Shown here: positions 60,100 to 64,000 of the stretch, piece after piece | Numbering within the stretch: the stretch's first letter is position 1 | Layout: each line of letters opens with the position of its first letter | DNA from: JAGLON01 sp041394985 | Lineage (GTDB): Bacteria > Zixibacteria > MSB-5A5 > GN15 > JAAZOE01 | Assembly: GCA_041394985.1 (NCBI GenBank) | Contig: JAWLBI010000001.1 | Coordinates: 4,216,001-4,280,000 of the forward strand | Direction of reading: 5' to 3' | DNA: 64,000 bases | Notes under the pieces: generated by a model | What the model saw: the letters and a program-made list of their open reading frames with translations, nothing else | Told to the model about the DNA's origin: nothing | Databases searched by the model: none | Translations under genes and position numbers: made by a program

Positions 60100-62214
60100 T
60101 TACAGAAGCTTGAATTTACGTATGCGATGGCGAATTGTGCCTTCGGTTAATCCTAACTCTTGGGCTACCCTTGAGCGATTCCAGTTATATTTTTCCAACA
60201 GGGACCGTAATTGCTCCTTTTGGTACTCATCATCAGTCGGTAAGGAATCGAAAAGTTTGTTGATATTCCTGCCCGATAATAATGCCAGTTTTTCGATCTC
60301 GGCCTTCAATTCACGGACATTTCCCGACCAAAGATGCGACTCGAATCGTGATGCGATGGCTTGCGCCTGAGATTCATCACACTCCATACCGGTATTTGTC
60401 AGGAAGAACCTGATAAGCGCAGGAATGTCATCCGGACGTTCCAGGAGCGACGGCAGGGCAATCTCAACCTGTTTTATTCGATGATAGAAGTCGGCTCGGA
60501 ATTCATTTCTCCGAATCAATTCCTCCAGCTCATGATTTGTCGCCGAGATAAGCCGGAATGAAACATCACGCCAGATATTTTCACCCAACCTGCGGATTTT
60601 ACGTCGCTCAAGGACATCGAGCAGTTTCGCCTGAATGGCAGGAGGCGTTGAATTGACCTCATTGAGATAAAACGTACCATTGTGCGCCATTTCCAACAGA
60701 CCTGCCCTCGCATGCGACGCACCCGTGAAAGCCCCTTTGCGATGGCCAAATAGCTCGCCTTCAATCATCGATTCGGGAATCCCTGCTATATTGACCGCTA
60801 CAAACGGTCCTTTACAACCCGAGCAGTCATGGATGTACTGCGCCAGTAAATCTTTGCCGGTGCCTGTATCACCGGTAAGCAGAATCGTCATATCCGCCTG
60901 AGACACGATCTCCGCCAACTCGACGGCTTTTTTCATTTCGGCAGAGGCAGCAATGACAACAGGAGCATTTTGGGGCGGTTTTACGGGTTTGCTATCCTGG
61001 AGACTTTTCTGAAACTCATCGTCTATCTTCTTAACATAATGCCGGACATCTTCGGATGCGAAGTACTCTCTCGCCAGGTATAGCATCGCCCTTCGTTCGC
61101 CATTGTGATACAATCCTGTTGTGGCGGCAACATGGCGAGTGACAGCTAAATCATAGTTCGATTCAATCATGGAGAACAGTTCAATAGACTTTGTGAACCA
61201 CTCGCGCGCGGATTCCTCCTTGCCCGCAATGGCGTCGAGTTGTCCATATACTCGCCAACAGGCGGCAATTTCGACGCGTTCATTTAGATTCTCAGACACT
61301 TGAAGCGCCTCATCGGCAAATTGTTTTGACTTGTCGTATTGTCTGAGACCGAAATAAACATCGGCTATGCGACGTTTGATTTGTGAGACAAGATCTGATT
61401 TTGGTGCAATTTCAAGAGAGATGCTAAGTCCCTGTTGGAGAGCCTCAAGCGCGGGTTGATACTCCCCTGCCAACAAGTGAATCCACCCGAGATACTCGTA
61501 GTATATAGCCGCTTGACGAGTATCATTCACCTTTTTAATTTTAAAAGACTTCATCTGTATAATAGCCGTTGCAAATTCGCCAAAATGCGCCTTACTTAGC
61601 GCAATATTGAAGGAAATATTAATGGGCATTAAGTCAAAATGATCGTTTCCTACTATTTCCTTCAATACACACTCTGCTTCTTTTAATTTGCCATGCGTAT
61701 AATACAAAGTATGAATATTTTTTAGTATAGACAGCTCGTTTTTATAATCATTAATTTCTACATATATTTGACGACTCTGCGTTAACTGTTGAATAGCAGT
61801 TTGCAAGTTCCCTGATTTAAATGAAATATATGCAAGTCTGCTTAATACCCGTGCTTGTTCGGCATCTAAATTACACCTTTTAAAGTACACACGGGATTCA
61901 GTAAAGTATTCCTGCGCCTTCAATAATTCACCCTGCTCAAGATACATCCAACCGCAAAGATATTTCGCCATGGCATAATGGTCATGTTGGTTTGTTTTTT
62001 CAAAATATGAAAGGGCGAATTCTAATTGAGTTTTCTTTTGAATATTTCCAAGACTGAGATTTACATTTACAAATGCAAGATCAAGAAGTGCTTTCTCATT
62101 CTCGGTAAGTTGCGAAGTATTCATCGAATTAATTGCAATTAAGGCACTTTCATACTCCCGATTAAGTATAAGAGACCGAATTCTAAGCAAATCTTTGGCG
62201 GTTTCAGTGATCAT
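60100..62214 (-). CDS. TPR-sensor sigma54-dependent activator
   Basis: The 704-residue protein has tetratricopeptide repeats over about 1-390 in place of a receiver or PAS sensor. It then has an AAA+ domain with Walker A GDTGTGKD (448-455), the sigma54-contacting GAFTGA (494-499) and Walker B FYLNE. In Walker B the usual Asp is Asn518, with Glu519 kept. A Fis-type HTH ends the protein (about 668-704: WNRSRVAQELGLTEGTIRHR). TPR sensors usually bind a protein or peptide. The gene starts 2 bases after the stop of a small secreted-protein gene, and its stop faces the palindrome cluster and sigma54-like promoter of the exported operon, its probable target. The Asn change may lower ATP hydrolysis. 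Confidence 0.88.
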   Translation of the reverse strand: MITETAKDLLRIRSLILNREYESALIAINSMNTSQLTENEKALLDLAFVNVNLSLGNIQKKTQLEFALSYFEKTNQHDHYAMAKYLCGWMYLEQGELLKAQEYFTESRVYFKRCNLDAEQARVLSRLAYISFKSGNLQTAIQQLTQSRQIYVEINDYKNELSILKNIHTLYYTHGKLKEAECVLKEIVGNDHFDLMPINISFNIALSKAHFGEFATAIIQMKSFKIKKVNDTRQAAIYYEYLGWIHLLAGEYQPALEALQQGLSISLEIAPKSDLVSQIKRRIADVYFGLRQYDKSKQFADEALQVSENLNERVEIAACWRVYGQLDAIAGKEESAREWFTKSIELFSMIESNYDLAVTRHVAATTGLYHNGERRAMLYLAREYFASEDVRHYVKKIDDEFQKSLQDSKPVKPPQNAPVVIAASAEMKKAVELAEIVSQADMTILLTGDTGTGKDLLAQYIHDCSGCKGPFVAVNIAGIPESMIEGELFGHRKGAFTGASHARAGLLEMAHNGTFYLNEVNSTPPAIQAKLLDVLERRKIRRLGENIWRDVSFRLISATNHELEELIRRNEFRADFYHRIKQVEIALPSLLERPDDIPALIRFFLTNTGMECDESQAQAIASRFESHLWSGNVRELKAEIEKLALLSGRNINKLFDSLPTDDEYQKEQLRSLLEKYNWNRSRVAQELGLTEGTIRHRIRKFKLL

Positions 62215-62216
62215 AA

Positions 62217-62522
62217 TTAGTTAATCCCATATTTTAGAAAAATATGAAGGATTGGGGTCGTGATTAACTTTATTATAGAAATACCTTCTGGCTCCAACGA
62301 TATTTCATCCTGCTCGGCCTCCAATGTTAAAGTACTATCATCTTGAGGGAAAATAATGGATGTTTGTGGTTCGTCCCAATCTGATCCTTCATTGGTATCA
62401 TCTGGGATTCCATTAACGGGTCGAGTAGCTTCGGTCGGGCTTGGAGGACCGCCTCCGGCATAGATCGGGGAAATGCATAATAGCAAAAACACTATTAATG
62501 AAGCAAAGATTGACTTTTTCAT
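62217..62522 (-). CDS. Small secreted protein upstream of the sigma54 activator
   Basis: The ATG at 62522 follows AGG-rich sequence and gives 101 residues with a clean Sec signal (KKSIFASLIVFLLLCISPIYA, cut into about residues 2-22). The mature part is acidic and Pro/Asp-rich (GGGPPSPTEATRPVNGIPDD), ending in a hydrophobic segment (ISIIKLITTPILHIFL). An in-frame ATG six codons earlier is possible. It ends 2 bases before the activator's ATG, so the two are co-translated. It could be a secreted signal read by the TPR sensor or a small envelope protein. This is an inference from position. Confidence 0.65.
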   Translation of the reverse strand: MKKSIFASLIVFLLLCISPIYAGGGPPSPTEATRPVNGIPDDTNEGSDWDEPQTSIIFPQDDSTLTLEAEQDEISLEPEGISIIKLITTPILHIFLKYGIN

Positions 62523-62660
62523 GATACACCTGCCTCTCATGCGCTCTGTTCCCCACTACATCGCCTGAGACGTCGACTTTCTTGTTAATTCGTGAGTAGC
62601 GGTATTGTTTTATGAGACGTGAAGTTAGTGTACCCCTGACTCACTCTCTTTGTGTATTAC

Positions 62661-62726
62661 AAAATACGAATATCTAAGTATCTCTGTCAAGTCAATTTAT
62701 GACCGCCACTGACAGATTGTGTCAGT
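62661..62726 (-). promoter_or_regulatory. Promoter and palindrome upstream of the small secreted-protein/activator operon
   Basis: On the minus strand TTGACA (62690-62685) and TATTTT (62666-62661) are 18 bases apart. Just upstream is a perfect inverted repeat ACTGACA-GATTG-TGTCAGT (62708-62726), placed as expected for an activator site. The remaining intergenic sequence up to 62839 is AT-rich without a gene. Confidence 0.5.
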
Positions 62727-62839
62727 CACACATGACTATTTCAAGATTTCATGGATGAATCGCATAAAATCTAAATTATACGTCATTAAATCCCACATTC
62801 TAATATTGATACAATGACCTATTATGGCTATACTTCGGT

Positions 62840-63127
62840 ATGTATTCACTGTTTCCCAAAAAACAATGGTATCTGTATGATACTACAAATGGCAGAGTTG
62901 TATTAAAACACCCATTTCATAAAAACATGGAAGTCCCTTGTCCTTACTGCGGCTCATTGCTGAAAGTAATAGAGTATAAGGCAAATTGTTGTGGTAACCT
63001 CTTTACAACTGGATTTGGAGAAATTCGTCAAAAGGAACCGATTGGGTATCATAAAAGGAAGTCTGGAAGGGGTTGGAAAAGTCTAAGACCATTCAATTCC
63101 AGTTTAGATTTGTTTCAGGATTATTAA
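62840..63127 (+). CDS. Small Cys-rich (zinc-ribbon-like) protein
   Basis: The 95-residue protein contains VPCPYCGSLLK followed by ANCCGNLF, giving CxxC and CC ligand pairs of a zinc ribbon. A glycine- and lysine-rich C-terminus (HKRKSGRGWKSLRPF) could bind nucleic acid. No good ribosome-binding site is visible before the ATG. It lies tail to tail with the ArdC-like gene in a region typical of conjugative elements. No function is assigned. Confidence 0.5.
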   Translation: MYSLFPKKQWYLYDTTNGRVVLKHPFHKNMEVPCPYCGSLLKVIEYKANCCGNLFTTGFGEIRQKEPIGYHKRKSGRGWKSLRPFNSSLDLFQDY

Positions 63128-63146
63128 TCGCTCAATATTACTTTCT

Positions 63147-63167
63147 AAAAGGGCTTTATAAAAGCCC
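63147..63167 (-). terminator. Weak terminator of the ArdC-like gene
   Basis: Stem GGGCTTT (63151-63157) and AAAGCCC (63161-63167) with a 3-base loop is followed on the minus strand by TTTTAG. The stop codon of the gene lies inside the hairpin. Confidence 0.6.
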
Positions 63168-63941
63168 TGTTAGAATTCGACCAGAGACATCTTTGATTCG
63201 CTGGATTGAATTGATAAGCGTATCCTTGTCTCCTTTGTAAAGCTGTATATAGTCGCTGAACGCGGTGTTAGTGTCCAAACCAATAGATTGGCAAACCACA
63301 TAGGCCACGGCTTCAGCTTCTGTTTCTCTGTGTGTTTTGGAAAGTTTTTCTCCTGTGTGATGCAAGAACTCATGAGCTAACTCATGGACTTTGACGCTGA
63401 AATCTTGAGCCGGAGATAAACCGGATCGGATGACGATTTTCCCTTTCGTTGAAACCCCATCAGCTTGTAAAGTATCTGAATACTCGAGAGTAATATAGTT
63501 ATCAGTGATAAAACTATTGAGCTTTTCCTGATAACAGGACGGATCGCCTTGAACGGAAGTGAACTCTGGAAGATCATCACCGTCTGTTTGACTAATGTCA
63601 AAGACATATACGCCTTTGAAACCGTTTATCTCTGTGACATTGGAACGGTTGTCATCTTCTTCTGCCGATTCTTTTTTATATACCAATGGAGCGATGATAA
63701 CAATACCAGTTTCTCCTTTCCTGACGAACCGTCCAAGTTTCTTCCAAGTGTGATAACCGGCGACATGAGTTGCACTCGGCTTTTGAAGGGCTATGAGCAT
63801 AACATTTCGTAAACTGTACTGATGAAATCTGCTTATAGTCTGAAAATAGCGTTTTAGTTCATCACTCTGGCCAGCTTCAAGAGACTCAGTCAATGAGGTG
63901 AGAGCGTTTTCAATCAATTGTTTTGCTTTGTTGTTTTTCAT
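63156..63941 (-). CDS. ArdC-like antirestriction/zincin protein
   Basis: The ATG at 63941 follows AAGGAG by 6 bases and is preferred to the in-frame ATG at 63980. The 261-residue protein has an N-terminal ArdC-type ssDNA-binding domain (about 5-115: SRFHQYSLRNVMLIALQ, then TWKKLGRFVRKGETGI). A zincin-like metallopeptidase domain follows, with HELAHEFLHH (186-195) and a downstream EAEAVAYVVC supplying the third ligand. ArdC proteins enter recipients with conjugated DNA and protect it from restriction. Its presence near the window's right end suggests that the mobile island continues beyond 64 kb. Confidence 0.88.
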   Translation of the reverse strand: MKNNKAKQLIENALTSLTESLEAGQSDELKRYFQTISRFHQYSLRNVMLIALQKPSATHVAGYHTWKKLGRFVRKGETGIVIIAPLVYKKESAEEDDNRSNVTEINGFKGVYVFDISQTDGDDLPEFTSVQGDPSCYQEKLNSFITDNYITLEYSDTLQADGVSTKGKIVIRSGLSPAQDFSVKVHELAHEFLHHTGEKLSKTHRETEAEAVAYVVCQSIGLDTNTAFSDYIQLYKGDKDTLINSIQRIKDVSGRILTGLL

Positions 63942-64000
63942 AATGTTCTCCTTCGCTAAACGGGTTTTTGGTTCCTTCACCCAAAGCAGAGGAATCCAAA

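Overview
The window looks like a chromosome segment of an uncultured bacterium of the FCB/Zixibacteria type, joined at about 37.98 kb to a large AT-rich mobile island. The lineage guess is inference. It rests on two very large exported proteins ending in a FlgD-like sorting/Ig domain (motif NFPNPFNPTT or NYPNPFNPTT), a subtilase with type 3 thrombospondin-like calcium repeats and FG-GAP repeats, a FISUMP lipoprotein, and stand-alone PEP/pyruvate-binding paralogues. No rRNA or ribosomal protein gene is present to settle it.

Left part (1-37.9 kb, chromosomal, moderate GC). An ankyrin membrane protein is followed by a MarR-GNAT fusion, a PLP racemase and a Na+/solute symporter, behind a promoter that carries a perfect palindrome. 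Next come CorA, a TamB/TamA pair for outer-membrane assembly, a DUF502 membrane protein and NhaA. On the minus strand lies a lipoprotein with a caspase-like His/Cys pair, then, after a metallophosphoesterase, the unit gdhA - PEP-binding protein - PEP-binding/nucleotidyltransferase protein. A sigma54 activator diverges from gdhA. After it come an ECF sigma factor, an anti-sigma factor that apparently starts at ATT, and a TPR-CHAT protease-like protein. Divergent from these is a secreted 1840-residue subtilase ending in a strong bidirectional terminator.

Junction. At 37939-37984 there is only the 3' part of a tRNA-Asn gene (minus strand). Its 5' half is replaced by unrelated sequence, as expected of an attachment-site remnant. 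From here rightward the DNA is AT-rich and carries mobile-element genes.

Island (38-64 kb). First block: an RHH-like/GAF/small-protein operon; a VirD4-like coupling ATPase with two replication-relaxation proteins; a 500-bp region packed with inverted repeats (candidate oriT/ori); small regulators; a FISUMP lipoprotein; a short tyrosine recombinase. Second block: a large serine recombinase overlapped by a 57-codon gene, followed by small membrane-protein cassettes. Two further decayed copies of the recombinase 3' end separate these cassettes, suggesting repeated insertion at one place.

Third block (51.5-62.8 kb) is the best candidate for an undescribed system. A small secreted protein and a TPR-AAA+-Fis sigma54 activator lie upstream of a cluster of TTACGAA/TTCGTAA palindromes, then a -24/-12-like promoter (TGGCAC-N5-TTGTA), then a GC-rich leader that folds into a branched structure. 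After these come five tightly packed genes for exported proteins: an NHL-repeat protein with a sorting domain, a lipoprotein, a secreted protein, a lipoprotein with a lytic-transglycosylase domain, and a small FG-GAP-like secreted protein. The 14-base promoter core recurs in front of gdhA. The window ends with a Cys-rich small protein and an ArdC-type antirestriction protein, so the island probably continues past 64 kb.
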